Positions 42,855 to 51,616 of a DNA stretch of 64,000 bases are shown here, one piece after another. The DNA comes from Sphingopyxis lindanitolerans (GTDB lineage Bacteria > Pseudomonadota > Alphaproteobacteria > Sphingomonadales > Sphingomonadaceae): assembly GCF_002993885.1 (NCBI RefSeq), contig NZ_CM009578.1, positions 1,243,251 to 1,307,250 of the forward strand, given 5' to 3'. The notes beneath the pieces are model-generated. The model searched no databases. It saw only the letters and a program-made list of their open reading frames with translations, and was not told the origin of the DNA. Position 1 is the stretch's first letter; each line of letters begins with the position of its first letter. The position numbers and the translations under genes are program-made.

Positions 42855-43277
42855 CTAAACCAGCGCCTCGATCAGCCCGATCAGCGGCAGATCGGCGGGC
42901 GGCATGGCAAGGCCGTGCAGTTCGACCGGCCGCACCCAGCGCAGCGCGCTTGCATGCACCGGCTGCGGCGTCCCGCGCCATTTGCGGCAGACATAGAGCA
43001 AGAGCAGCAGATGTCGTTCGCCCAGCGTATCGCTCGCGAAGCAGGCGGGGGCTAGGCAGCTATGGTCGACATCGATCGCCAGCTCCTCGGCCAGTTCACG
43101 GATCAGCGCGCGTTCGGGCGTCTCGCCGGGTTCGATCTTGCCGCCGGGAAATTCCCACAGACCCGCCATCGGCTTGCCTTCGGGGCGCTGCTGGACGAGC
43201 AGCCGTCCATCGCGATCGACGAGCGCCGCGGCGACGACGGTGAGGATGGAAACTGCGGCCTTTTCGCCGTTGGACAC
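42855..43277 (-). CDS. mutT: 8-oxo-dGTP diphosphatase MutT
   Basis: Nudix hydrolase that removes oxidised dGTP and prevents mutation. The product is about 140 residues with the Nudix box beginning GGKIEPGETPERALIRELAE and continuing EELAIDV, preceded by RDGRLLVQQRPEGKPMAGLW. The start is not ATG: GTG at 43277 (or TTG at 43283) is the likely initiator, since ATG at 43364 would add an unconserved leader. Length matches MutT proteins. It is monocistronic, divergent from the first pilin gene. Confidence 0.9.
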   Translation of the reverse strand: MSNGEKAAVSILTVVAAALVDRDGRLLVQQRPEGKPMAGLWEFPGGKIEPGETPERALIRELAEELAIDVDHSCLAPACFASDTLGERHLLLLLYVCRKWRGTPQPVHASALRWVRPVELHGLAMPPADLPLIGLIEALV

Positions 43278-43349
43278 GGACAAATTATTAACCCTCCTAT
43301 GCGACCCTCGAAAGCCTCGGGAACTATAACTGTTATCAGGGGCGGAACA

Positions 43350-43520
43350 ATGAACAGGATTCATGGGCTGCTGCGGTCGACCAGAGCCGCGACAGCCGTC
43401 GAATATGGGCTGATACTGGCCCTGATATTTATTGCTGCGATGGGCGCGATGAGCGCCGTCGGAAGCTCAACCATCACCATGTGGAACAAGATTTCTTCCA
43501 ACACAGACCAGGCGATGTAA
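43350..43520 (+). CDS. Flp/Fap-type pilin, copy 1
   Basis: Small type IVb (Flp) pilin of 56 residues. A charged leader MNRIHGLLRSTRAA is followed by TAVEYGLILALIFIAAMGAM, the Flp prepilin pattern in which the Glu-Tyr pair lies near +5/+6 after prepilin peptidase cleavage, and a short polar tail. ATG at 43350 follows GGGGCGG. A second, different pilin lies 146 bases downstream. No tad/cpa assembly genes are in the window, so these pilins would rely on a Tad system elsewhere. Confidence 0.9.
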   Translation: MNRIHGLLRSTRAATAVEYGLILALIFIAAMGAMSAVGSSTITMWNKISSNTDQAM

Positions 43521-43666
43521 GCGACTGACTGTCCAGCAACGGGACTCGGCCGCACCCTATTGCGGCCCCCGGCCATTAAGATTTTCAAAACCTATTTCTC
43601 ATAAACCCGGACCGTTGACCCAGACCAGACCGTCAACAGGGTAAGTGAAGCATCAGGAGACCAGTC

Positions 43667-43846
43667 ATGAAATTCATCAAGAAATTCGTTCGCGACACCA
43701 AGGCCGCGACCGCCATCGAATACGGCCTGATCGCCGCTCTGATCGCCGTCGCCGGCATCACCGCGATGGGCGCCGTCGGCAACGGCGTGAAGAACACCTT
43801 CACGGACGTCGCGACCAACCTTGGCGAGACGGCACCGGCGTCCTAA
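43667..43846 (+). CDS. Flp/Fap-type pilin, copy 2
   Basis: A 59-residue Flp pilin: MKFIKKFVRDTKAATAIEYG, then the hydrophobic segment LIAALIAVAGITAMGAV and a polar tail NTFTDVATNLGETAPAS. The prepilin cleavage region is DTKA-ATAIEY. The ATG at 43667 follows CAGGAGA. It shares the overall layout of the upstream pilin gene but differs clearly in the leader and tail. It is followed by a strong terminator and is likely the more highly expressed copy. Confidence 0.93.
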   Translation: MKFIKKFVRDTKAATAIEYGLIAALIAVAGITAMGAVGNGVKNTFTDVATNLGETAPAS

Positions 43847-43884
43847 TAGCCGAAAGGCTTCTCGCGCCTCATCGCGCGAGCGTC

Positions 43885-43922
43885 AAAAAGGGGGCGGTGG
43901 CTCAGGCCACCGCCCCTTTTTC
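43885..43922 (+). terminator. Rho-independent terminator after the pilin genes
   Basis: A stem with arms aaaaagggggcggtggc and gccaccgccccttttt, 3-4-nt loop, ends in a T run (CCCCTTTTTCG) about 40 bases after the second pilin stop. The A run on the other strand makes it bidirectional, so it may also end the convergent M48 gene. Confidence 0.92.
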
Positions 43923-43936
43923 GTGCACCGCCGATT

Positions 43937-45430
43937 CTATCGGCTGGCATAAACGACGATCTTGACCTTCTGCCCCGGCGTCAGCCGGCTCGATGCGGTC
44001 AGGCGATTGAGCACCTGAAACCGTTCGGTCTGATAGTCCTTATAGGCCATGCGCCGCGCCAGCGTCGCGACGGTATCGCCGCGGCCGACGGTGACGACAT
44101 CGACCCTTCGCGGCCGGATCGCCGCCACTTCGCTCGCGCTCAGGCGGCGGACGCTGTTGAACATCGGATTGAAGACGCTGGCGCCGCCCGCTTTCGTGAG
44201 CGTCACGAAGTGAAAGGCGCTGCTGCGCGAAAATTCATAGGCGAAGACGGTGACATCGACCTGCCCCGACTGGGTGTTGGCGCGGGCGACCGAATAATAA
44301 GCGGGAATCCCGTTCACCGTCGTGCGCTGGATGCTGCCCGGGCTCAGCGAGGCCTCACCGGCCACCGCCTTGAATGCCGCCGCGATATAGGCGTTCATGT
44401 CGCCATTATAGGCCGCGGTCGTGAATTGCGCCTGGCCGCCATTGCCGCTGACCGAAACGGCGGTGGCGCCATTCTGCATGCCATAGCCGTTCGGCACGGT
44501 GAATTTGAGCCGAAGATCGGGATGCAGGAAATCGCGCCCCTCGACCACGCCCTGCGCGGGATCGTCGCCATAAAGCACCCCGTCGACCGATGCCAGAAAG
44601 GCAGCGGCGTTGCGCACGCCGCCGCGCCCGACCTTCGCGGCAAGGCTCTCGGCATTGCGAACGCGCGAGGCGGGATCGGGGTGGGTGCTCGCCCATTCGG
44701 GGAGCGAGCGCGCATCACCGCCCGACAATCGCGCCTCGAGATTGGTCTGGTTGGCGAGGCTGGCGAGCATCGTCGACAGCGCGAGCGGGTCATAGCCCGC
44801 CCGCTTCAGATATTGGACGCCGAGCTGATCGGCCTCAAGCTCCTGCCCGCGCGAATAGCCGAGCGTCGCCATCTGCGCGACCTGCATCGCATTGTTCTGG
44901 AGCAGCCCGCCCAGCCCGCCCAGCAGCCCGCCATTGTCGCCGATCGCGCCGCCGATCACCGCGCCAAGGACGCCAAGGATGGTGTTTCGCGTCGCCGCCG
45001 ACTGGCGCTTCTTGCTGTGCTGCGCAGCGACATGGCCGACTTCGTGCCCCAGCACGCCGGCCAGCTCGGCCTCATCGTTCATCAGCGCCATCAGCTGGCG
45101 GGTGACATAGACATAGCCGCCGGGGATCGCGAAGGCGTTGTTCACCGGCGAGTTGAGCAAGGTGACGGTAAAGTCCCGGGGCGAGCGCGACAGCCCCGAC
45201 TGGACCGCAATATTCTGCCCGATCCGGTTCACATAGGCCGCCTGCGGGCCATTATAGGCGCCGCCGAATTCGGCGAGCAGTTGCGGATGCGCCTCATCGC
45301 CCTGTTTGCGTTCGGCGGGGGTGATGTTCGTCTGGGTACGGATCGCCTTGAGCTGCGCGTCGGCAGCAGCGCTTCCGAACATGGTGACAGCCAGCGCCGC
45401 CGCAAGCCCCTGTCTAATCCCCCGCTTCAT
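43937..45430 (-). CDS. Exported M48-family metalloprotease with a LysM-like tail
   Basis: Zinc peptidase of the M48 type, probably periplasmic (BepA/YfgC-like) and involved in envelope protein quality control. The 497-residue protein has a signal peptide (AAALAVTMFGSAAADA), the catalytic HEVGH at 129-133 and a third-ligand region RGQELEADQLGVQYL near 197. The C-terminal 60 residues resemble a LysM fold (VVTVGRGDTVATLARRMAY, NRLTASSRLTPGQKVKIV), suggesting peptidoglycan binding. It is convergent with the pilin gene across the terminator. Confidence 0.93.
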   Translation of the reverse strand: MKRGIRQGLAAALAVTMFGSAAADAQLKAIRTQTNITPAERKQGDEAHPQLLAEFGGAYNGPQAAYVNRIGQNIAVQSGLSRSPRDFTVTLLNSPVNNAFAIPGGYVYVTRQLMALMNDEAELAGVLGHEVGHVAAQHSKKRQSAATRNTILGVLGAVIGGAIGDNGGLLGGLGGLLQNNAMQVAQMATLGYSRGQELEADQLGVQYLKRAGYDPLALSTMLASLANQTNLEARLSGGDARSLPEWASTHPDPASRVRNAESLAAKVGRGGVRNAAAFLASVDGVLYGDDPAQGVVEGRDFLHPDLRLKFTVPNGYGMQNGATAVSVSGNGGQAQFTTAAYNGDMNAYIAAAFKAVAGEASLSPGSIQRTTVNGIPAYYSVARANTQSGQVDVTVFAYEFSRSSAFHFVTLTKAGGASVFNPMFNSVRRLSASEVAAIRPRRVDVVTVGRGDTVATLARRMAYKDYQTERFQVLNRLTASSRLTPGQKVKIVVYASR

Positions 45431-45473
45431 TTGGGCGCCTCCCTATGCCTTGCCGATCCGTTACGTCCTTCAG

Positions 45474-45559
45474 TGTGCCCCCGCGAAGGCGGGGACCCAT
45501 CTCCGACGGGTTCAAAATAGCACCATCCGGTGATGGGCTCCCGCCTTCGCGGGAGCACA
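45474..45559. repeat. Palindromic intergenic repeat, family A copy 5
   Basis: Arms tgtgcccccgcgaaggcggg and cccgccttcgcgggagcaca, with an inner pair cccatc...gatggg. It lies in the 215-base gap between the M48 gene and accA, which otherwise holds no gene. Confidence 0.85.
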
Positions 45560-45645
45560 GGATATTTCTAAGCAACCGAGCTCCCCTGACCAAGCGGGTC
45601 TATGTGCGAACGCAAACACACATGATCCGGTTCCGTCGGGCCTCT

Positions 45646-46593
45646 TCAACCCCGCCCCATCGCCAGAAATTTCTCCTCGCGCGCGCTCAATATCGTCTCG
45701 CGCGGCAGTCCGGCAAGCGAATCGAGTTCCTGCGCGATCGCGTCGCCGAGCGACTGGATCGCCGCCTCGGGCGCGCGGTGCGCGCCGCCGACGGGTTCGG
45801 GAACAATGCGGTCGATGATCTTGAGGCCGAGCAGATCCTGCGCCGACATCTTCATCGCGGTCGCGGCGTCGGCCGCCTTGTCCGACGTGCGCCACAGGAT
45901 CGACGCGCAACCTTCGGGCGAGATCACCGAATAGACGGCATGTTCGAACATCAGCACGCGGTTGGCCGCCGCCAGCGCGATCGCGCCGCCCGAACCGCCC
46001 TCGCCGACGATCGCGGCGATCATCGGCACGCCAAGGGCAAGGCATTGCTCGGTCGAGCGCGCGATCGCCTCGGCCTGCCCGCGCTCCTCGGCCTGGATGC
46101 CGGGAAAGGCGCCCGAGGTGTCAACCAGCGTCACCACCGGCAGGCCGAAACGGTCGGCAAGCTGCATCAGGCGGATCGCCTTGCGATAGCCCTCGGGCTT
46201 CGCCATGCCGAAATTATGCTTCATCCGCGACGGGATATCGTCGCCCTTTTCGTGCCCGATCACCATCACGCGGCGGCCGCGGAAGCGCGCGAGTCCGCCG
46301 AGGATCGCCTGGTCGTCGCCGAAATTGCGGTCGCCCGCCAGCGGCATCCAGTCGTCGAACATATCCGCGACATAATGTTTGAAATGCGGCCGGTCGGGGT
46401 GGCGCGCGACCTGCGTCTTTTGCCACGGCGTCAGCTTGGAATAGATGTCGCGCAGCAATTTCGAGGATTTGTCCTCCAGCCGCGCGATGTCACCGTCGAT
46501 ATTGAGCGAGGGATCATCCCCCATTTCGCGCAGTTCGGCGATCTGCCGATCGAGCGCCGCGACCTGTTTCTCGAAATCCAGAAAGGCTGTCAT
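45646..46593 (-). CDS. accA: Acetyl-CoA carboxylase carboxyltransferase subunit alpha
   Basis: Carboxyltransferase subunit making malonyl-CoA for fatty acid synthesis. The 315-residue protein has the coiled N-terminus LDFEKQVAALDRQIAELREM, then KTQVARHPDRPHFKHYVADM, GMAKPEGYRKAIRLMQLADRFGLPV and the crotonase-fold loops EGGSGGAIALA and VISPEGCASILWR. Length is typical. It starts at ATG 46593 upstream of the M48 gene and just downstream of xerD on the same strand. Confidence 0.96.
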   Translation of the reverse strand: MTAFLDFEKQVAALDRQIAELREMGDDPSLNIDGDIARLEDKSSKLLRDIYSKLTPWQKTQVARHPDRPHFKHYVADMFDDWMPLAGDRNFGDDQAILGGLARFRGRRVMVIGHEKGDDIPSRMKHNFGMAKPEGYRKAIRLMQLADRFGLPVVTLVDTSGAFPGIQAEERGQAEAIARSTEQCLALGVPMIAAIVGEGGSGGAIALAAANRVLMFEHAVYSVISPEGCASILWRTSDKAADAATAMKMSAQDLLGLKIIDRIVPEPVGGAHRAPEAAIQSLGDAIAQELDSLAGLPRETILSAREEKFLAMGRG

Positions 46594-46650
46594 AGGCGAG
46601 CGCTAGTGCGAAGGCCGGGCGAGGTCAACGCCGGAGCAAATCTGAATGAA

Positions 46651-46715
46651 CCCGATTCCCCGGCGGGTTCTCGCTTCGCTCGAACGAGCCCCTCGGCTTC
46701 GCTCGGGGAATCGGG
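46651..46715. repeat. Inverted repeat between accA and xerD
   Basis: Arms cccgattcccc (46651) and ggggaatcggg (46705-46715), with further internal pairing of cttcgctcg with the middle. It lies in the gap of about 140 bases and differs from families A-D. Confidence 0.65.
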
Positions 46716-46733
46716 TCTCTATTGGAGAATCGA

Positions 46734-47618
46734 TCATTTCATCCGCGCCAGCGGATGCCGGTTGTTCACCAGCTCGACCAGCCGGCGACTGTCGACATGG
46801 GTGTAAATCTCGGTCGTCGCGATGTCGGCGTGGCCGAGCATCAGTTGCAGCGCGCGCAAATCCGCCCCGCCTTCGAGCAGATGCGTGGCAAAGGCGTGGC
46901 GCAGCACATGCGGGCTGATCGCGGTCGGATCGATCCCGGCGCGCGCCGCCAGTTCGCGCAGCATCTGGAACAGCCGAACGCGCGACAGATGTGCCTTTCC
47001 CGACGGAAAAAGCCACGGTGCGGCGCCGGTGAGCAGGGGCAGCCAGCGGTCGAGGCCCTCGCGCGCGCGCGCCGACAGCGGCACCAGCCGTTCCTTGTCG
47101 CCCTTTCCCCGAATGATCAGAAACTCGCGCCCGCCCGCGACCGCGCGGCGCGGCAGCGACACAAGCTCGCTCGCGCGCAGGCCCGATCCGTATAACAGTT
47201 CAAGCAGCAACAGCATGCGCACCGCATGGACGGGCGGCGCCTCGCCCCCCGCCTCCTCGCTCGCCTGCGCGAACAGCCGTTCGACATCGTCGTGGGTCAG
47301 GATGCGCGGCAGCGGTCGCCGCGTCGCCGGACGCGCGATGTCGAGCGCCGGATTGTCGGCCCGATCGCCCTCGTCGAGCAGAAAGGAAAAAAATTGCCGT
47401 AACGCCGATAATTTGCGCGCCGCGCTGCTCGCCGCGAGCGGAGCATAGCCCGCCATCAGCCCGCGTAGCGCATCGGCGTCGGCATCGCCCAACGAGCCGC
47501 TTATCCTCTCCGCCGCCTGCTCCAGATCGCGCTTGTAGGCGGCAAGCGTGTTGCGCGACGCCCCGCGCTCGGCCGCCATCATCTCCAGAAAGCGGTCGAT
47601 CAGAACGCCGTCAGACAT
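46734..47618 (-). CDS. xerD: Tyrosine recombinase XerD
   Basis: Chromosome dimer resolution recombinase acting at dif. The 294-residue protein has the SAM-like N-terminal domain (LIDRFLEMMAAERGASRNTLA) and the catalytic set: Arg in LLYGSGLRASELVSL, HVLRHAFATHLLEGGADL, GHADIATTEIYTHV with the nucleophile Tyr. Length matches XerC/XerD, and genomic position next to accA and aroK is standard in sphingomonads, so it is the housekeeping recombinase and not a mobile-element integrase. Confidence 0.93.
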   Translation of the reverse strand: MSDGVLIDRFLEMMAAERGASRNTLAAYKRDLEQAAERISGSLGDADADALRGLMAGYAPLAASSAARKLSALRQFFSFLLDEGDRADNPALDIARPATRRPLPRILTHDDVERLFAQASEEAGGEAPPVHAVRMLLLLELLYGSGLRASELVSLPRRAVAGGREFLIIRGKGDKERLVPLSARAREGLDRWLPLLTGAAPWLFPSGKAHLSRVRLFQMLRELAARAGIDPTAISPHVLRHAFATHLLEGGADLRALQLMLGHADIATTEIYTHVDSRRLVELVNNRHPLARMK

Positions 47619-47655
47619 GGCACGGCCCGCGCAACAAATACGCTCCCCAAGTTTT

Positions 47656-47742
47656 CCATTCGCCCTGAGCTTGTCGAAGGGCCGTTCTTCTCTTCGACGC
47701 CCGAAAGAAAGAACGGCCCTTCGACAAGCTCAGGGCGAATGG
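47656..47742. repeat. Palindromic repeat, family D
   Basis: Arms ccattcgccctgagcttgtc and gacaagctcagggcgaatgg, with inner pairing of gaagggccgttctt. It is the CCCTGAGCTTGTCGAAGGGC type of repeat. It lies between two minus-strand genes and is probably a transcript end for the upstream one. Confidence 0.9.
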
Positions 47743-47785
47743 ATGATGGGGAACGCAACGAGCGTGCGCCGCTCCGGCCGTTAAT

Positions 47786-49609
47786 TCAGACACGCACCAG
47801 CGCTTCGGCGGCGATCATCCGCGCTTCGGCTTCGAGCCCGACGTCGCGGAGCGCGCGGGTGATGTAATAGAGGTGATAGGGCGGGATCTTCGACCAGTCG
47901 CCCTGCATCCCCGCCGCCGCGATCAGCGCGACCATGCCCGGTTCGCGCCGCTCGGCCGCCGCCATGATCGCCCGCGACCAGCGCGTCTGTTTGCCGAGGG
48001 TCATGTCGAGGTCGCCCGCCGCCGATGCGGCCTGCCCGGCGTCGAGACGGCCAAGACCCGCCAGCCCGGCGACGAGGAATTTCGAGCGCAGATAGTCGGC
48101 GCTGTCGTCGTTCCCGGAAAAATTGCTGATGCTGCCCGCGCTCACGCCGTTCAGCGCGCGCGGCGACCCGACCGCCATCACGCCCCAGGCGCGGCTGCCG
48201 ACGTCGAGTTTCTGCACCCACGCCAGTGCGTTGGCGTCGTAACCGGCGGCGAGCATCGATCCCATGAGCTGCCACGGATCGCTGCCGACGTCGGTGCCGG
48301 TCGGCAGTCCCGCCGCGGCGCGCGCGGTCGCGACCAGCGCGGCATAGCGCTGCGCCGGGGTCGATCCCGCGGCCCACAATCCCTGCATCGCGGCATAGCG
48401 TTCGGTCCCGGTCGCCGAGCCGAAAGCATCGCGCAACTCGCCAAGCTGGGCCGCGATCGCCTCGGGCGGCTCTTCCTCGCTCGACGCCGCGCTGAGCAGC
48501 GAGACATAGGCCTCGCTCGACAGCACCCCGCGCGCCGCCGCGTCGGGCGCCGCGGCGATGCGGTTGGCCATGTCGGTCATCGGCGCCAGCACGGTCCAGC
48601 CGCGCATATAGGCGGGTTCGCCGGCGCGCAGCGCGGCGGGGATGTCGATCGCGGTCGCGGTCGCCATTCCAAAGCGCCAGCTCGTCAGCCGGTCGACCTT
48701 GTCCCATTCGATCGTCGTCGAGCGGCGGCCCGCGCCGGTCGCGCCGAGCACGCGCTCGGCAAGCAATATGTCGAAATTGCTGATCTTGCCGCTCGACCGG
48801 ACGCGCCCGATCGCCCAGCCTGCCGGGCCCGCTTCGCCCGACAGCCCGGCGCAGATCGCCGACGCCAGCCGCCACGATTGCTCCTCGCCATGCGCGAGGC
48901 CGGCGGGAACATAGGGGCAGAGCCCCGCCGGATCGGCGTTGGCAAGAAACGTCTGCTGCGCGACCTGGACGAGCCGCGGGCTGGCGCGGTCATAATCCAC
49001 CGACTGGACGATCCAGCGCGCGGCGGTCGATTCGCCCATGCGCAGCAGCAACCCCGCGCGGTCGGCGGCCAGGTCGGCGCCGTTGATCGTGTCGGGGGTG
49101 TCGATCGCCGACGACAGCGCGCGGCGCAGCAATATCTGCCCCCAGCGCGAGGCGAGCGCGCCATTGGTCTTGCGCATGATCGCCGCCGCATATTGGCCGC
49201 GCACGCCAAAGGCGTCGGGGGCGAGGCCGCCGGTTTCGGGGGTCAGCGGCCCGATCCGCGACAGCAGCCGCCGCGCGCCGGGCGGCAGGTCGTATTTCAG
49301 GCCGCCCGACGCGACCTCTTCCTCGTCGCCGGTTTCACTCCCTTCCTCGCTCGTCACGTCGGCGACGGTCGCGGTGACGGCGGGCGGGACGACGCCCGGC
49401 ACGGGAGAGGTGGACGAAGGGGTCGGCGATTTGGGCGTCGCGGTCGGGCTTGACGATGGAGTCGGCGACGGTTTCGGCGCGGGCGTATCCGACGGATTGC
49501 CGAATCCTTCGGGCAGGAGCGATTCCTGCGCGAGCGCGGGCAGCACCAGCGCCGCCGCCATCGCGGTGCCCGACAGGGCCAAAGTCAGCGTCAGCAGCTT
49601 TTTCGTCAT
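47786..49609 (-). CDS. Exported protein of unknown function (about 607 residues)
   Basis: Unrecognised protein, common in sphingomonads. It has a signal peptide (LTLALSGTAMAAALVLPALA), a Pro/Ser/Thr-rich linker (residues about 38-75) and a long Ala-rich helical body without recognisable motifs. The start ATG at 49609 overlaps the preceding small membrane gene by one base (TGATG); a GTG three bases before is possible. It lies upstream of xerD on the same strand, with the family D repeat between them. No enzyme motif is visible. Confidence 0.8.
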   Translation of the reverse strand: MTKKLLTLTLALSGTAMAAALVLPALAQESLLPEGFGNPSDTPAPKPSPTPSSSPTATPKSPTPSSTSPVPGVVPPAVTATVADVTSEEGSETGDEEEVASGGLKYDLPPGARRLLSRIGPLTPETGGLAPDAFGVRGQYAAAIMRKTNGALASRWGQILLRRALSSAIDTPDTINGADLAADRAGLLLRMGESTAARWIVQSVDYDRASPRLVQVAQQTFLANADPAGLCPYVPAGLAHGEEQSWRLASAICAGLSGEAGPAGWAIGRVRSSGKISNFDILLAERVLGATGAGRRSTTIEWDKVDRLTSWRFGMATATAIDIPAALRAGEPAYMRGWTVLAPMTDMANRIAAAPDAAARGVLSSEAYVSLLSAASSEEEPPEAIAAQLGELRDAFGSATGTERYAAMQGLWAAGSTPAQRYAALVATARAAAGLPTGTDVGSDPWQLMGSMLAAGYDANALAWVQKLDVGSRAWGVMAVGSPRALNGVSAGSISNFSGNDDSADYLRSKFLVAGLAGLGRLDAGQAASAAGDLDMTLGKQTRWSRAIMAAAERREPGMVALIAAAGMQGDWSKIPPYHLYYITRALRDVGLEAEARMIAAEALVRV

Positions 49610-49797
49610 CACCTATCCTTGGAGGTCGCGTTCTGGGCGCTTTGGGCGATTGTGCCGGTCACGTCCACCTCGGTCGTTCGGGGCGCGATCGGCCGCCCCA
49701 GATAGAAGAGCAACAGCAGGAAGCCCAGCACCAGCAGCGCCGGGGCGGCAAGCCGCGCTCTCCACCGGCCTTTTCCCGATCTGCCCGTCCCGCGCAA
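49609..49797 (-). CDS. Possible small single-pass membrane protein
   Basis: Reading from a TTG at 49797 gives about 62 residues: a basic N-terminus (RGTGRSGKGRWRAR), one membrane segment AAPALLVLGFLLLLFYLG, then APRTTEVDVTGTIAQSAQ. Its stop overlaps the start of the downstream 607-residue exported protein by one base, which supports a real gene. No ATG start lies in a good place; an ATG at 49884 would overlap the aroK start on the other strand. The family is unknown. Low confidence in the start and moderate in the gene. Confidence 0.45.
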   Translation of the reverse strand: MRGTGRSGKGRWRARLAAPALLVLGFLLLLFYLGRPIAPRTTEVDVTGTIAQSAQNATSKDR

Positions 49798-49882
49798 TAT
49801 CCAATGCCCGCCGTTCGTCCCATAAGTGCCCGCGGCGAAAGTGATTGTTCCGCGCGGCGTCGGCGGTATAGCCCCGCGCACC

Positions 49883-50473
49883 ATGTCGCGAAACCCGAAA
49901 AGCCCCGGCCCGGCCGCATCCGGTGCCCTGCCCGCGTCGATCCGCGCGCGGTCGATCGTGCTCGTCGGGCTGATGGGATCGGGAAAATCGACGATCGGCC
50001 GCCGCCTCGCACAGCGCCTCGGCATGGCTTTCGCCGACGCCGACGACGAGATCGAGCGCGCCGCGGGCATGACGATTTCGGAGATGTTCGCCAAATTCGG
50101 CGAAGCGCATTTTCGCGACGGCGAACGCCGCGTGATCGCGCGGCTGCTCGCCGGGCGGCCGCATGTCCTCGCCACCGGCGGCGGCGCCTTCATCAATGAC
50201 GAGACGCGCGCGCTGATCCTGAAGGGCAGCCTGTCGATCTGGCTCGACGCCGATGTTCCGACACTGGTCGAGCGCGTCGCGCGGCGCAGCCACCGCCCGC
50301 TGCTCAAGGACCGCGATCCGGGGCAGGTGCTCCGCGAACTCGCCGCGACCCGCAACCCCATCTATGCCGAGGCGCATATCCGCGTCAGCTCGGCGTCCAG
50401 CCCGCACGAACATACGGTGCGCGCGATATTGGAGGCCCTGTCACAGTGGGAAGATCCGACATGGAACGCCTGA
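49883..50473 (+). CDS. aroK: Shikimate kinase
   Basis: Phosphorylates shikimate with ATP in the shikimate pathway. The 196-residue product has the P-loop GLMGSGKST (29-37), DADDEIERAAGMTISEMFAKFGE with the shikimate-binding Asp, the lid region TGGGAFINDETR and RSHRPLLKDRDP. Start ATG at 49883 is used; it has a longer polar leader than E. coli AroK. It overlaps aroB by 13 bases, the usual aroKB pair. Confidence 0.95.
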   Translation: MSRNPKSPGPAASGALPASIRARSIVLVGLMGSGKSTIGRRLAQRLGMAFADADDEIERAAGMTISEMFAKFGEAHFRDGERRVIARLLAGRPHVLATGGGAFINDETRALILKGSLSIWLDADVPTLVERVARRSHRPLLKDRDPGQVLRELAATRNPIYAEAHIRVSSASSPHEHTVRAILEALSQWEDPTWNA

Positions 50474-51567
50474 CCGTCGAGCTTGGCAACCGCAGCTACC
50501 CGATATTGATCGGCGACGGGCTGCTCGGCGAGGTCGGCCGCCACGTCGCCCCGCTGCTGAAGCGCCCGCGCACGATGATCGTCACCGACGCGCATGTCGC
50601 GCCGCATTATCTGGACAGGGTGAGCGCCGCGCTGGCGGCGGAAGGAATTACGGTCTCGTCGCTCGTCCTGCCCGCGGGTGAAAGCTCCAAAAGCTGGACG
50701 GGGCTCGCGCGCCTGACCGAATGGCTGATCGGCGAAGGGGTCGAGCGCAGCGACCATGTCGTCGCGCTCGGCGGCGGGGTGATCGGCGATCTCGTCGGCT
50801 TCGCGTGCAGCATCGTCAAGCGCGGCTGCGCCTTCATCCAGCTTCCCACGACTTTGCTCGCGCAGGTCGACAGCAGCGTCGGCGGCAAGACCGCGATCAA
50901 CGTCGCGGCGGGCAAGAATCTGATCGGCGCCTTTCACCAGCCCGCGCTGGTGGTGATCGACCCGGCGACGCTCGCCACCCTGCCGCGCCGCGAACTCGGT
51001 GCGGGCTATGCCGAGGTGGTCAAATATGGCCTGATCGACGACGGCGATTTCTTCGCCTGGTGCGAAGCGAACGGCGCGGCCTTGCTGGCGGGCGACGCCG
51101 CGGCGCGGGCGCACGCGATCGCGCACAGCGTCGCCGCCAAGGCGCGGATCGTCGCCGCCGACGAGCGCGAGACGCAGGATATTCGCGCATTGCTCAACCT
51201 CGGCCACAGCTTCGGCCACGCGCTCGAGGCCGAAACCGGCTATTCGGACCGGCTGCTCCATGGCGAGGCGGTCGCCGCCGGGATGGTGCTCGCGCATCAA
51301 TTTTCAGCCGCCAACGGACTTTGCCCGGCCGAGGATGCCGCGCGTGTGCGCGACCATCTCGCCAGCGTCGATCTGCCGCACAGCCTGGCCAGCGCGGGCA
51401 TCAACACCGGCGGCGCGGACCTTGCCGCGCATATGACGCACGACAAGAAGATGCGCGGCGGCAAGCTGCCGCTGATCCTGACCCGCGGCATCGGGCAGAG
51501 TTTCGTCACCGAGGATTATGGGTTGGATGCCGTGGCGGTGTTTCTGGACGGGCAGCAAACCGGCTAA
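50461..51567 (+). CDS. aroB: 3-dehydroquinate synthase
   Basis: NAD- and metal-dependent enzyme of the shikimate pathway. The 368-residue product has the NAD-binding region VVALGGGVIGDLVGFAC, the LPTTLLAQVDSSVGGKTAIN signature with active Lys, and the metal-binding NLGHSFGHALEAETGYSDRL and LHGEAVAAGMVLA. The start at 50461 overlaps aroK by 13 bases. Length is normal. Transcribed with aroK; divergence from the 607-residue gene is across about 270 bases of shared 5' region. Confidence 0.96.
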   Translation: MERLTVELGNRSYPILIGDGLLGEVGRHVAPLLKRPRTMIVTDAHVAPHYLDRVSAALAAEGITVSSLVLPAGESSKSWTGLARLTEWLIGEGVERSDHVVALGGGVIGDLVGFACSIVKRGCAFIQLPTTLLAQVDSSVGGKTAINVAAGKNLIGAFHQPALVVIDPATLATLPRRELGAGYAEVVKYGLIDDGDFFAWCEANGAALLAGDAAARAHAIAHSVAAKARIVAADERETQDIRALLNLGHSFGHALEAETGYSDRLLHGEAVAAGMVLAHQFSAANGLCPAEDAARVRDHLASVDLPHSLASAGINTGGADLAAHMTHDKKMRGGKLPLILTRGIGQSFVTEDYGLDAVAVFLDGQQTG

Positions 51568-51616
51568 AACACTCCGTTATGGCGAGCGAAGCGAAGCAAG
51601 GGCGAGGTTATCAAAG

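Noticed and set aside
46734..47618. XerD as an integrase of a mobile element
   Set aside because: It has the normal XerD length and sits beside accA and aroK as in other sphingomonads. No attachment site or cargo is nearby.
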